From Odiellus spinosus (taxonomy: Eukaryota > Arthropoda > Arachnida > Opiliones > Phalangiidae): a DNA stretch of 64,000 nt. The notes under the pieces were generated by a model that was not told the DNA's origin, made no database searches, and worked only from the letters and a program-made list of their open reading frames with translations. The position numbers and the translations under genes are program-made. The stretch covers positions 496,001 to 560,000 of the forward strand of contig OY987225.1 in assembly GCA_963920705.1 (NCBI GenBank), read 5' to 3'. This document shows positions 35,432 through 47,540 of the stretch, piece by piece (position 1 is the stretch's first letter; every line of letters begins with the position of its first letter).

Positions 35432-35562
35432 TCTGAAATATTTTCACTGTACAATTAGCGAATAAAGATTTCTTTGAAAATGCATTTTATTTTAATTATA
35501 ATTTAAATACAAAAAATTGTTCACTAAGAGTCCGTTATTTTATTTCAGCTTTAGCTTTTCGA

Positions 35563-37738
35563 GATCTATAAAATAGCCCCATCGTTTTGTAGAAAACGAG
35601 ATTTGTGTAACTCCACCATTGTTTCTTTTGGCAGCATATCTTTCATTCCTCTGGAACGATGTATTCTTCTTGGGTCATCAGACTCCAAATCAATTTTGTG
35701 CAAATGGTTTCCCTGTAAAAGTCATGTTTATAAACTTGCCCAAAATAATTTTCAATAGTTTATTACCCCGAAATCCATTCTCTTCTTGAATATTGCCTTT
35801 TTCAAATTATCAACATAAGGATAAGTTTTTTTTTCGTAAACTTTGGAGATTCTCATGTTTCTAGTTTTGCGAAAAACGATACCTATAATCGAAATATTAG
35901 GTTTTGTAAAAGGTGCGGCTAAACTCAAAAACTGGTGAATTCATAATGGTTATATAGTTCTCGCTTACTGTGGTTTATTACTCGTTGTAACTGCTTGTTT
36001 CAAAGCAACGTGTGAATTATGGTCTATTGCCGCAAGCATTATTCGAGTTTTATAGCCTAGCCATCTAAATAATTAACAGTAGTTAGGTAAGCTAATTTTA
36101 TGATTTAATCATAACTGATACATACGTAAAAGAGTAGCGCTTTGGAGCATAGCTTAAAATCAAGCTATTAAAGTTTTCAATCCAACCCGTGTGTCTTGAA
36201 ATTAAATATAAAAATTAATTCAAACACCAATAACGGAAACTAAGGTATTTTACCTGAATTTTAGGTAGTATTTCATTCTGCGCAAAAGAAAAGGATTTTT
36301 TACAATAGATTGAATTGCTTTGAAAGCTTCGGAGTTGGGTTCAAGCCATGGTTTATCGCGTTCCTCTTCGGGCAAAGGCATTTCGTGTGGGCAACATAAA
36401 CCAATTCCAAATAAATCTGTTTGCCATTCATGCTCATTTATTACGTGTTTTAGGCAAGACTGCCAGGACCACTGAAATACATAAATTCCAATTCATATTT
36501 ATTAATACTGTATATATCTTAAACTTACCACCAACTTCTCAATGTCCCCTTCACACGTGAGTGAGCAGTACCAAAAATGATTTCTTATAGAAGGCGCCCA
36601 CTGCGCCAAAACTTCACACCCTTTCCTGCTTGATTCCTACATTAAATTTAAACCGCCAAATCATTCAATTCAAGATCATTTATACCGTGACTCCTGTATT
36701 TACTATTTACGCGAATCTAGATAAATTCTGTTACAAATTTACCTGAATTAACTTGCTATGAATGTTTTTGCTTCCATGCCATGTATCCAAAGAAAGCTCA
36801 GCATTAGGAAATACGCGATCGGACTTATCTAAAAAGGTAGCGTGCCATTTGCAATATATACATTTTGTCCCAATATCAAAGATTATCAGATACTCCCCAT
36901 AAGAGTATGATTTCTCTATTTTTTATGACTTTATATACACCAAAGACTATACAAGTAAGCATAAATGTACGACTATTACCCGTGGCATATACAAAACAAT
37001 ACTTTTCCTTTATTTTCCTAACATAACTAATTCTTTAAATTACGGTAAAACACCTTCCACTCGTTGTTATTCCCGAGATATATAGTTGTGAGGGCAAATT
37101 TTACGTTTAAATTATCTCATAACTACCCTATTTTAATAATATAATACGAATTTAGCATAAAGGAGACGAAAATCTTTTGCATTACACACCACAAACTCTT
37201 ACGGGGAGTTGCTAATGTTCTTTACGACATACTCATTTCAGCCACTACTTGTGGATGAGCGTCAGTAACAAGTTCAACGATTGTAATTCCATGTTTGTAC
37301 GCTAAGCTGTTAATATCTTGGGCAGCTTTCTTGAAGCCTACAAACTCCATCGAAGAGCTTTTTCCGTTAGTTTCTCTAACATCAATGTTTTATATTGACA
37401 AAATTTTCTTTGTCTCCGTGTCCGCCAAAGTGTATGTCAAATACATTGCCGTATGACCCGGTGAATCATTTCGACCGTCACCAGCAACGATTAAATTTTT
37501 TCCGTTCAATTCACGGAAGGTTTCTTGTTGCATACTTAACCAGTAGTCATTCACTGCAGGGTAAATATAACGTCTTTGATAGCGGTAAAAAGTGTCTTTT
37601 CCAAAGAACTGGATCTTAGAATGCTTTGCTAAGTTAGAAATTTTAGTATACAATCCACCAGACAATATGATTCCACTAGCAACAGCTAAATTTCCCGCAT
37701 GAAGGTTATTTAAACGAGGTTGGCTCTCCCATGTACCC

Positions 37739-37778
<40 letters not shown>

Positions 37779-39035
37779 CAATAATTTGGGAATAAGAACA
37801 AATGTTACAAAACACTCAATTTTGGTATTCTAAAACCAACAAAGATTGCTGAGTAAAAGCATTTCATTCAAACTACCAAGAATGCGCATTTTTTAACTTT
37901 GTCCTTTCTATAAGTATATGTACCCTTGTGTGTTTCTTCGTTTCGCCTGAAGAACATTTCCAAGAAAAAACAATTGCAGTGCCGACAAATCGCGTCGAAT
38001 ATTGAAGAATAAGCCCACATGTACACTCAGGGCCATAAGCTTTTTCAACTAACTCTGACAAATGTGACAGATATACTAACAATATTGTGTCATTAATAAT
38101 ATCGTCAGCTGTTTTTGTTTTGCGGTGCTATGTGAAACAAGAATGAAATAATTGTGAATTATGTGTAGGGTAATAAATGAGCAGTTCATTCATCGTTCGT
38201 ATGATATAGCATGCACTATAAGAAAGTTAGTGGAGATGGTTTCTGTGGAGAGAAACTTCGAACCCCACTATGAACATTTTGGCAATATGGTGTATAGTTT
38301 TTTATACAACATTAATTGAATGTATATATGCTTTCTGAGTAAACTATATTTAAAAACGGAGGAGTATAGATAGATGGATTATTTACGTTTGGAGTTTGAG
38401 GCACAACAATAAGAGATGGGCAGGGCGAAGGTATACCGCCAGTAGGGCTGAAGAAATCTGTAGGCGACTGTTTGGAAAAATTACATATACGCTTGTATTC
38501 TAGTAAGTTACAAGTAACCGTCGCGAGTAACTAACCGATATGGATTTTGATGGGGTCGAAATAGGAATGCAACTTGAATACTTCTCTGAGCCCGGAATTG
38601 CTTTATGTCTATAAATAATTTGGAATATAGTGATCTGAATCTCAATTGACCATTGGTTGCTCTTTGGTTTCGCTAATTTGTCTTGTTTCAACCCATACAC
38701 AATTAATGGATAGAAATGCAACCAACAAACTATTTTTCTTGACCTCATTAGATAATAACGCACGTTTTTCGAGTATTTATAGGAGTAGAATGGCGTAGAT
38801 TAATTGGTACTACTTTGATACCACCATGTTTCTGTGGTGTTTGCCAAATGCTTGTATTACTTTCGGAAAATTTGGAACTCTCAGTAAGGTTTCGCTTAGT
38901 AGGTGTCCTGATAGAACTCATTTCAGGTGTTTTCGGGGAATGTAAAAGCCCCCTCTGTCTAGGAGTCCGGGCAGGACTTGCAAGCTCGGGTGTCTTGTAA
39001 TTGTCAACCGGCCCTCTCGGGTTTCTATTGGACAC
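35563..39035 (-). pseudogene. DSPGH-type (Kolobok-like) transposase, near complete
   Basis: About ten minus-strand exons. 39035-38748: SP/TP-rich nuclear segment (SPARTPRQRG, HSPKTPEMSS). 38082-37873: AYGPECTCGLILQYS ... VGTAIVFSWKCSSG. About 37740-37240: FFGKDTF, GDGRNDSPGHTAMYLTYTL, then VELVTDAHPQV. About 36845-36745: LDTWHGSKNIHSKL. 36637-36530: APSIRNHFWYC. 36475-36260: HVINEHEW ... CCPHEMP ... KPWLEPNSEAFKAIQSIV. 36190-36115: HTGWIENFNSLILSYAPKR. 36062-35965: KTRIMLAAIDHNSH. Then about 35890-35775 and 35712-35563. Conserved D and H positions of the catalytic core are visible. One in-frame TAA follows KKILSI near 37393; otherwise it looks whole. I call it Kolobok-like from memory of this transposase family; the relative at 4794 does not show the TTAA duplication expected of Kolobok. 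Confidence 0.75.
37740..37775. repeat. (TA)n microsatellite in a transposase intron
   Basis: About 16 uninterrupted TA units within an intron of the minus-strand transposase gene. Confidence 0.95.
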
Positions 39036-39400
39036 CCTGGGAAACTCTAAACGTTTCCGCTTGATAGCGCCTCCCTCTAGAACAAAATGTATTGATAATT
39101 TATTTCAGTAACCTTTTTCTATGTTTTAGCCTTACTCTCTATTAGAGATGTTGCCGATTCAACACTACTTTCGATTGTACTGCTATAAATTTTTATTCCT
39201 CTTACGGTTGATTTCATTGTTTCCAGTTCATCCCTATATTTGATTGAAGGAAATTTATTCACATATGCACGCAAACATATTGTGGCAAGGTCCATTTATC
39301 AGTCTTTTGTCTCTGTGCGTTATTCCAAACGAAAATATTGTATAACAAGATGTGTACGATCTTAGCAAATTCAATTTTACAAACTCCAAAAACTTGAACG
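39036..39400. other. Upstream of the minus-strand transposase; possible extra exon
   Basis: A minus-strand frame at about 39260-39130 reads SIKYRDELETMKSTVRGIKI and could be an N-terminal exon of the transposase, but it does not match the other copy. No terminal repeat was found. Confidence 0.35.
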
Positions 39401-39409
39401 TAATCACGC

Positions 39410-40025
39410 AATCAGAAAAGAAATCGAGCAATCAGATAGAAATCGAGAAAACAGAATAGAAATCGAGCGGTCAGAATAAAAATCGGTTAATCAGAATAAA
39501 AATCGCGTATTCAGAATAAAAATCGCGTAATCAGAATAAAAAGCGCGTATTCAGAATAAAAATCGCGTATTCAGAATAAAAATCGCGTATTCAGAATAAA
39601 AATCGCGTATTCATAATAAAAATCGCCTATTCAAAAATTAAAATCGCGTATTCAAAAATTATAATCGCGTATTCAAAAATTATAATCGCGTATTCAAAAA
39701 TTATAATCGCGTATTCAAAATTAAAATTATAATCGCGTATTCAAAATTAAAATTATAATCGCGTATTCAAAATTAAAATTATAATCGCGTATTCAAAATT
39801 AAAATTATAATCGCGTATTCAAAAATTAAAATTGCGTTGAAGATATAAATTTCGTATTCAATATCATACTCGCGCAATCGGAATAAAAATCGAGCAACCG
39901 GAATCAAAATTTCGTATTCAAAAACATAAAAAAATTACGTCTTCAATAATAATCTCGTAATTAGAATAAAAAACGTGTAATTACATTAAAAAACGCGTAA
40001 TTAGAATAAAAATCGCGTAATTTCC
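39410..40025. repeat. Minisatellite of about 30 AATCGCGTATTCA-type units with stepwise length change
   Basis: Early units are 20 bp (ATTCAGAATAAAAATCGCGT), then 21 bp (ATTCAAAAATTATAATCGCG plus T), then 26 bp (an added AAATTAA) before decaying to AATCGAGCAACC-type units. The motif ATCGCGTAT(T) is the constant core. It is non-coding. Confidence 0.92.
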
Positions 40026-40848
40026 TATTGCAAAATTTCCTAAGATTGAGGTTAGGAAAATATAAATCAACATTGACTCGAAAAACTGATAAATTCGCCA
40101 TATTTAGCCAATTTCAATTTTTATACTTTACCATTTATCAAACAAAAAACCGGCAAAATCATCATTTGTTAGGCCTAGTTTATTTCTTTCCATACACCAT
40201 CTCGAAAACGTTTTATCCATTAGGTATACCGTATGTCGCGACTTTGTTACCATTATGGCCGAACTCACTCAAATTCCGCACGAATTAAAAACTTAAATCT
40301 GATTAAAAATGGAAAGAACTGCTTCAGTACGGTACTGTATAAGCCAAAAATATATCTACTTCTGAAGATTTACTAATGAAAAGTCCCTGGTTTTTTTTAT
40401 CTCACATAAGATACCATCTTAAATTTCATTGTGTGCAAGCATAGGCGCAGGTTTATGTATTAGAAAGCAAATTTATTGTATTGAATTTCAATGGGATAAA
40501 GCATTGGATGCGATGGACTCTCCTCATTGTAGAAAGAAAGACTGTAAAGGGAATGTTCTTTCAAAGCGAGTCTTTACAATAGCACAATGGAATGAGCAAC
40601 CCTCCCCTCTGAAGAATTTTAAGCAGCGATAGCTGGCAAGGTGCCCAAAAATGACTATTGTAACTTCGAACCTTTAGCCTTGAATACAACTTCCTGTATA
40701 TAAATACCATGGATGAAGAATACCTCAAAAATGTAACTCCAGTTATTTAGTATATGACCTCTAAGGTGCATTACTATACCACTGGTGCCATCTAGTTTAA
40801 AAATACGAACTAGTCCACCAGCATCAGATTGCGATACATTCTTTAAGT
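40026..40848. other. No gene recognised
   Basis: Short frames at 40028 and 40429 have no domain motif or sign of splicing. Left part of a truncated Harbinger element or unique DNA. Confidence 0.4.
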
Positions 40849-42062
40849 TTAACTAATTTTTTTTTGTTGTTCAGCTATATCCTCTTTTGCTTTTGCGTGT
40901 CGGGAGAGTGAGTTAGCCATATCCCTGAATACATCATTTTGAGATTCTTGTAATTTTTCTAATATTGCAGAAGTTTCGGCTAATAGAATTTTAGGTTTCT
41001 TGTTTTGAGACTTTCCTTCATTCATACGTTTTTGCCGCTTCGCAAGGCTATCTTAAAGGGGTAATATATATATTAATAACATATAATTCTCCCCATTATT
41101 AATGAACATTAAAACACTTACTTTCCGCTGCTGTTTCAATGTTCCTCTTCCTTTCCGCATTTGAATCAATAAATTCTCTCTCACCAATTTGATTACTGTC
41201 ACTCTCTTCTTCTACACTAAATTCCTCCAGACCCAAATAAATCTCCGATTCCTTTAATTTGTTGCTACTACAGCTAGGTTCATTAATATCATCAGAGGAG
41301 GAACAGTTCTTTTTCGTAGATGTGGTATTTATTCCTGACGAAGATGGTGTAACTCCACCAATTGGAGATTCACACTAAATTGCGAAATGTTTTGGTCACT
41401 TATATTAAAACAAATAATGTATAATATGGAGAATGGATTGTAGCGAAGAAAAAACAAACTCCTAATGGCGATGCTTATCTTAGTATCAACTCTCCATGAT
41501 CATTGCTTGTACTTACGGAAATACCATATTCTTCAGTTTGAGGAATTCCGTCCGTCAATTCTTTCCCGTAAACAGCCAAAAATCTCTCTTCGATATCCGT
41601 TAACGTTTCCGTAGTTTTTTCACCGCCTCCAGTTGCATTCATTGATTTCTTAATTCTAGCTGATTTTCCCTTGGTGTTGCTCTTCCAGTCAGTTAGCATC
41701 TATTTATATTAATTGAAATTAAGGTTGGACAAAGAAAGACTGCTATGTAGTTAAAAATTAAATAAATCAATGGTATTAATTGCCCATAAAAGGATTAAAT
41801 ATTTTTTAACATATTTGAAAATCAATGATTTTAAGTATGATTTAAGTGGTTTACTTACTTTCTTCCATTTTTCAATACTTTTTGAAGGGCCAGTCCCATC
41901 ACAGTTGAGTTTTTGTGATAGGTTTTCCCATAACCTTTCTAAATTATCACTAGTAAATCCAGCAAAAAACTTTTTAGTTTTAAACTTTTCATTATTAGCT
42001 AAAAAACTAATAATTGTTTCTTGATGGGTAGGAGAAACACGCTTTTGCCTTCTACTCGCCAT
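40849..42062 (-). CDS. Harbinger-type Myb/SANT-like accessory protein, copy A
   Basis: Four exons: 42062-41859 (ATG, MASRRQKRV), 41699-41517, 41374-41122, 41051-40849 (stop TAA). Exon 1 has the Myb/SANT-like DNA-binding trihelix (FTSDNLERLWENLSQKLN, GPSKSIEKWKKV). Exon 2 continues it (LTDWKSNTKGKSARIKKS, GGGEKTTETLTDIEERFL, VYGKELTDG). Exon 3 is acidic and serine-rich; exon 4 is a coiled coil (ETSAILEKLQESQ). Such proteins are encoded beside PIF/Harbinger transposases and help them enter the nucleus and bind the ends. No partner transposase remains here. The same four-exon gene occurs at 50650-51632. No stop or frameshift was seen. Confidence 0.8.
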
Positions 42063-42199
42063 CTTCCAACCCAAATGATCTAAAACAGTCCATAGTTTCT
42101 CTTTTTACATTCAAGCTCCAACACGTGGTTAAGTTATGTCGTCTCTTTAGAGGATTCATCCTCTAATTGGTCGGCTATTTCACGTGAATGACCACGTGC

Positions 42200-42386
42200 G
42201 CTTTAAAGATACCTACTATAAAACGGAAGTACGTCATCAATCGACATCTTTCTCGATGTCGATATACGACAACTCCGGTATCGATGTCGATCAAACCGTC
42301 TTACAGAATTCCAGTTTTCAGTCTCGATCGATACGGCGACCGTCGATATCGACATCGAAATCGAAATCTAGAGAAATTACAGAATA
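42200..42386. repeat. Terminal region of Harbinger element A with clustered TCGATGTCGAT words
   Basis: TCGATGTCGAT, CGATATCGACATCG and CGAAATCGAAATC recur through the last 150 bp. The end is AAATTACAGAATAGCC, comparable with GAGTTACAGAATCGGGCCCC at 51968. These look like subterminal binding sites for the Myb-like protein. Confidence 0.6.
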
Positions 42387-42845
42387 GCCTCCCTGGTACT
42401 GCTTCCCATTTGATGTTTTAGGGTAATCTACTCCGCAAAGAATATTGCACTCTGGGATCCAACATTCATCTTCATGAATTTTTATTAATTTAAGCCTATT
42501 AATTCTAAAGATATTAGAGAAATCCGAATTTGAAAATTTAAAATCCAAATCTATGGCAAAAAATTAAAAACATTACAACTTGAGAAATAAATTTTTTTGG
42601 AGTCTGAATCTGGGTAAATATCAGTTTCTTACGCTTATATATCCGCAGAAAAATAATGGTGGAAATTTAAAATTAGGCATTTTTTCCTCAAGTCGAATTC
42701 ACATGGATTGACCCTATAAATAACATGTTTTCTATGTAAAAAACATAGTTACTATATCTTAACCATAGTATATTATCAGTTTAATACCCATATAATATAT
42801 TATTTATTTCATAGGCATAACATTAATCACCAAACAAATCCAAAC
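42387..42845. other. No gene; leader of the MULE gene
   Basis: AT-rich sequence; 42720-42845 should hold the 5' UTR of the MULE gene. No terminal repeat was identified. Confidence 0.4.
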
Positions 42846-43232
42846 ATGAGGTCGATGATGGCACGTGCTTCGGCGGCGGAATACCCGCCTGTCCCGGATA
42901 GCGTAGCCGATGTGGCTGAAGCATTGGCGCCGGGTAGAGCTGGGGCCCATTTTGCTATAGACTCTGCTGGAAATCAATTCTTCGGGGCTCTACTTCCAAT
43001 TTTCAGCACTTTGGTTTTCATTTCTAATTACATGGCTGAAAACGTAATGCCGAAAACTACTGCCATTTTCGTTGATGGCACTTTTAAACGACCAGCGAAA
43101 TTCGCCCAACTGGTAACGATCCATTTGCAGAGCGATCCTTCAAACCATGTAATATATTGCCATAAATGGAGATTGGAAAGTTTTAATGGTATAGTTTGTT
43201 TGACGGAACTGCTGAAAGCGGAGTGAACGACG

Positions 43233-43362
43233 CAGTGGCGTAGCTGACCGTTCGGATTGACCGCGGTACGGACGAGCTCCAATTAAAAAGGGGGCCCAAC
43301 ATTGGATCCTCATTGAGAAATTTGCGTGGGTTGGGGTCTCAGAGTTCTCAGCTACGCCACTG
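43233..43362. mobile_element. 130-bp MITE in MULE intron 1
   Basis: The ends CAGTGGCGTAGCTGA and TCAGCTACGCCACTG are perfect inverted repeats of hAT type. No target duplication is evident. It lies in the intron between exons 1 and 2 of the MULE gene. Confidence 0.75.
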
Positions 43363-44167
43363 GTTGGGTGCTTAACATTCCTAATGACTATTTGAAACAT
43401 ACTATATTATTCCTTCAGTATAATATAATATACTAGTTTCAGTATGAAAATTGTAATTTTTTTAATTTTATAAAGGTTTTCGCAGCCGTGTATGCGCTAA
43501 TGACGGGAAAAAGCGAAGCTGCTTATAACGAAATATTTGGTTATATTGCTCGTGAATTCCCCGCGCTACGGCCGAATCAAATGCTCACAGACTACGAGAG
43601 CGCTATGCAAAACAGTCTCAGACGGAACTTTCCTGGAGCCCAATTGGCAGGATGTTGGTTTCATTATACCCAGGTCAAAATAAACTCACTTTTGTATTAG
43701 AAAACTTCAATGTATTGTTGCTTAAAAACATTTTATATAATGTCATAATTTAGGCAATATATAGGAAAGTACAATCAGGGGATTTGAATGCTATATACAT
43801 GTATAACGTTAATGGCCTTGCTAGTGAAGCGATAAAAATGATTATGGCCCTTCCCCTGTTGCCTGTAAACCGAATTCAAAACGGTTTAGATTTCATTCGC
43901 CTAAGAATAGCGGGAATGTTATACGTAAGTACAAATATATTTAATATGTGCTAGTATATATTTCGACGTATTACCATAAGTAACATATTAAACGTTATTT
44001 ATGGTATTACGAAATGTAACATGAAGCTTAGCGGATTAAAAACTGCGCTTTCACTATCATAAAGCCGTTTTCGCGCGTTTGGTCTGTGGGAAGTAAAAGG
44101 TACAGCTTGACATCTCTGGCACCGCGTTGGACAATAGTTCTCCAAAATCGCGCAAGGTGGTTTTTCA

Positions 44168-44325
44168 TTCAAGCGATATTGATCAAAATCGCTCGCGCAT
44201 GGAGCAATAACAATAGGATGCAGGGGTTCCAGAAACACATTTTTAAACGATATAAAGACCTACGCCTCCTATTGTGATTTCTCCATGCGCGAGCGATTTT
44301 TTTTTTTCAGTATCGCTTCAATTAA
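44168..44325. repeat. Foldback repeat in MULE intron 3
   Basis: AAATCGCTCGCGCATGGAG at about 44194 pairs with CTCCATGCGCGAGCGATTTT at about 44282. The arms extend outward (AAGCGATATTG / CAGTATCGCTT). Confidence 0.8.
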
Positions 44326-44675
44326 AACCCACGAGTGATTAGGTTAAATATGATAATTTATAACACCAATTCAACTAGCCGCGTTAAACGGTCTCGCCCA
44401 GTATATCCAAGATTATTGGTTAGGAACAGTAACAGCCGATGTTCTTCTGTGTGGGACCGATTGCGACGTACGAACAATGATGTAGAATCGTTCCACGCCC
44501 AGTTGAATAAATTTGTAAACCAACGCAGGCTTGGTGACTGGAAATACATTGGTATAAACAATAATTATTTTATTTTTTTTTTTTTTTTTTTTTTTAATAT
44601 CGCTTCAATGAAAACCCACCTTTCGAGATATTTTTAAACGGATCTCGATGGAAATGTATTTTGGAATGACTGGAT

Positions 44676-44850
44676 TTGACTAGGGGACGTTTTCAAACCG
44701 TTTCGAATGTTAAAATTGACTTTTGAAGCAAATAATTCCATTCTTTGACAAATGATCTCTACAGTTGACCTTAAAATTTTCAATTTTGACCTTTCCAAAA
44801 CGGTTCAAAACGATTTCAAAGTCTTTAGTGTGAACACAGATTTAGACTAA
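44676..44850. mobile_element. MITE, CGTTCACAC family, copy 2
   Basis: Shares ACGTTTTCAAACCGTTTCG, TTTTGACCTTTCCAAAACGG and TTTCAAAGTCTTTAGTGTGA with the copy at 17334-17493. The left end is more decayed. Confidence 0.65.
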
Positions 44851-45176
44851 TTATAAAATTAGTAAAATCGCCACGTCGAATCAGAAAAAGGGAGAATACA
44901 GCCCAGTACCACATTTTTTCTAAAGTCAAAAAATTAAACGTATTCTCAATGGGAATGTATTTTGGGATTCCCAGTATCAGTAAAAAAGGAAAGAATGCGG
45001 CTTATCATCAGTTCAAAAACATAGTGATTTGGATTATGGGTTTTGTTGGAACGACGGGAGGTTTAGGGATATACTCAAAGGGATAATTCAACTGAATTTT
45101 CACGAACTTTTGAGGTTTTTTGCGCGAATGAAGGGACTATGGGTTTTGTTGCAATGACGGGAGGCTGGAGGGTTTA

Positions 45177-46396
45177 TAGCCAGTAGCGCAGTTTCCCGAA
45201 AGCGCATTTCCCAAAAGCGCAGTTCCCAAAATCGCAGTTCCCAATAGCGCAGTTCCCAAAAGCGCAGTTCCCAAAAGCGCAGTTCCCAAAAGCGCAGTTC
45301 TCCAAATCATTTCTCAACCAGAGACGTCCATGAAATACTCGTATACTTGACCCTAATACCTTAAACATAAGACAAAATCTTTCATTGTTAATTTTTAAGT
45401 TAATTTTAAATTTTAAATCTCTTTTTAAAAGAGTTCGGTACATAATGTCGAAAATCATAATGTCGAAAATCATAATCTCGAATGACAGATTAAATAGCCT
45501 AACCTACACTACCGTAATCTAACCTAGCCTTACCTATGCTATTTAATCTTACCTAAAATATTTTTGTAAATTTTCAGCATTAGACGTCCAAAAACTGAGC
45601 CCGCAATTATAAGAAAATGAGTTTATACGAATGACAGATTAAATAGCCTAACCTACACTACCGTAATCTAACCAACACTACCGTAATCTAACCTAACCTT
45701 ACCTATGCTATTTAACCTTACCCTAAAATATTTTTGTAAATTTTCAGCATTAGACGTCCAAAAACTGAGCCCGCAATTATAAAAAAATGAGTTTATACGA
45801 ATGACAGATTAAATAGCCTAACCTACACTACCGTAATCTAACCTAACTTTACCTATGCTATTTAACCTTACCTAAAATATTTTTGTAAATTTTTTGCATT
45901 AGACGTCCAAAAACTGAGCCCGCAATTATAAGAAAATGAGTTTATACGAATGACAGATTAAATAGCCTGACCTACACTACCGTAATCTAACCTAACCTTA
46001 CCTATGCTATTTAACCTTACCTAAAATATTTTTGTAAATTTTCTGCATTAGACGTCCAAAAACTGAGCCCGCAATTATAAGAAAAAAGAGTTTATACGAA
46101 TGACAGATTAAATAGCCTAACCTACACTAACGTAACCTAACCTTACCTATGCTATTTAACATTACCTAAAATATTTTTGTAAATTTTTAGCATTAGACGT
46201 CCAAAACCTGAGCCCGCAATTATAAGAAAATGAGTTTATACGAAAAAACCCTTTTGGAAATGCGCAAATGAGAACTGCTCTTTTGGCAACCGCGCTTTTG
46301 GGAAACTGCTCTTTTGGCAAAACTGCGCTTTTGAGAAACCGCTCTTATGGGAGTGCGCAAACGGAAACTGCTCTTTTGGCAACTGCGCTTATGGCT
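45177..46396. mobile_element. 1.2-kb element: 150-bp satellite between inverted arrays of a 15-mer
   Basis: The left arm (45186-45300) repeats GCGCAGTTCCCAAAA about seven times. The right arm (46258-46390) holds the complement type (GCGCTTTTGGGAAACTG, ACTGCTCTTTTGGCAA). The extreme ends TAGCCAGTAGCGCAGTT and AACTGCGCTTATGGCTA are inverted. Between them a unit of about 150 bp (GACAGATTAAATAGCC to GCAATTATAAGAAAATGAG) is repeated about five times (starts near 45483, 45632, 45802, 45951, 46101). It is non-coding and lies in a MULE intron. Confidence 0.8.
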
Positions 46397-46954
46397 ACAT
46401 ACCGGCTGGAGTCACGAGGGTTTCTCAGGGTGTGGCTTTTCTTATGGACTTCGCCAAATTGTTGAAGTTAATATTAAGCAAATTGTTATATATATTTACG
46501 TTACCTAGGAGTTTTGCAGTTGATTGAAGATGCCCAACGAAGGGACCACGCCAGCGCCCTTAATGGTCAACCAATTAGGTCAGGATTCAATAGGAATCAC
46601 TACGATAACAATACGTAATATAATTTTAAGTCAAATTTTGGTTGTAAGGGATTCTAATATAAAACCATTTTTGTAGACGAATTCTCAACCTTTCGGGCAG
46701 ACTAGAGAGACAAGAAATTACAACAGAAGATTTCCTTCTAGCTGCCAAAAATTATGTGAACCCTGGTGGTTTGCGTTCGCCAGTAGCAGAAATTAATCAG
46801 GGAGCCAACGGTGATTATATAAACTTTTAAAGTTATGTTGTAGAAAATAAATCAAATGTCAATAATTTGTAGCTGCACAAAATCTCGCACCACTAGTTAT
46901 GCGTCGGCGAGTGGCCGCCCAAAGACGATATAATGGCGCTCCCTTCAATCGACC

Positions 46955-47540
46955 AGGAGTTCCCGCCCCAGCCCAACAAGCCCCCGCTGCGGTTGGACGA
47001 GTTCCCGCCCCAGCCCAACAAGCCCCCGCTGCGGTTGGACGAGTTCCCGCCCCAGCCCAACAAGCCCCCGCTGCGGTCGGACGAATTCCCGCCCCAGACC
47101 AACAAGCCCCCGTGAATGGTATATTAATGTTAGAGCTTTTAGGAACGCCGATGCTCCAACTGAACGCTCCCTTGCCCGATCTAGACGCTCCCTTGCCCGA
47201 GCTAGACGCTCCCATGCCCGAGCTAGACGCTCCCTTGCCCGATCTAGACGCTCCCTTGCCCGATCTAGACGCTCCCTTGCCCGATCTAGACGCTCCCTTG
47301 CCCGATCTAGACGCTCCTTTGCCCGAGCTTGACGCTCCTTCACGCGAGCTTGACGCTCCTTTGCCCGAGCTTGACGCTCCTGTGCCCGAGCTTGACGCTC
47401 CTGTGCCCGAGCTTGACGCTCTTGTGCCCGAGCTTGACGCTCCTGTGCCCGAGCTTGACGCTCCTGTGCCCGAGCTTGACGCTTGACGCTCCTGTGCCCG
47501 AGCTTGACGCTTGACGCTCCTGTGCCCGAGCTAGATAGGG
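46955..47540 (+). repeat. Two in-gene minisatellites (42-bp and 21-bp units)
   Basis: A 42-bp unit (starts CCCGCCCCAGCCCAACAAGC), four copies to about 47110, encodes VPAPAQQAPAAVGR. From about 47157 a 21-bp unit (GACGCTCCCTTGCCCGATCT plus A), about 17 copies, encodes the heptad LP[DE]LDAP. Two extra GCTTGAC heptamers near 47480-47515 shift the frame. GC content is far above the surroundings. Confidence 0.9.

Noticed and set aside
39410-40025. CRISPR-like array
   Set aside because: Units are directly adjacent, with no unique spacers, and the context is eukaryotic; it is a minisatellite.
45500-46200. CCTAA words suggesting arthropod telomere repeats
   Set aside because: CTAACCTAACC occurs only as part of a 150-bp tandem unit, never as a continuous (CCTAA)n run.
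46945-47343. Arg-rich minus-strand frame through the heptad array
   Set aside because: Any frame stays open in a 21-bp repeat without stops; the plus frame is in phase with flanking MULE exons and is preferred.
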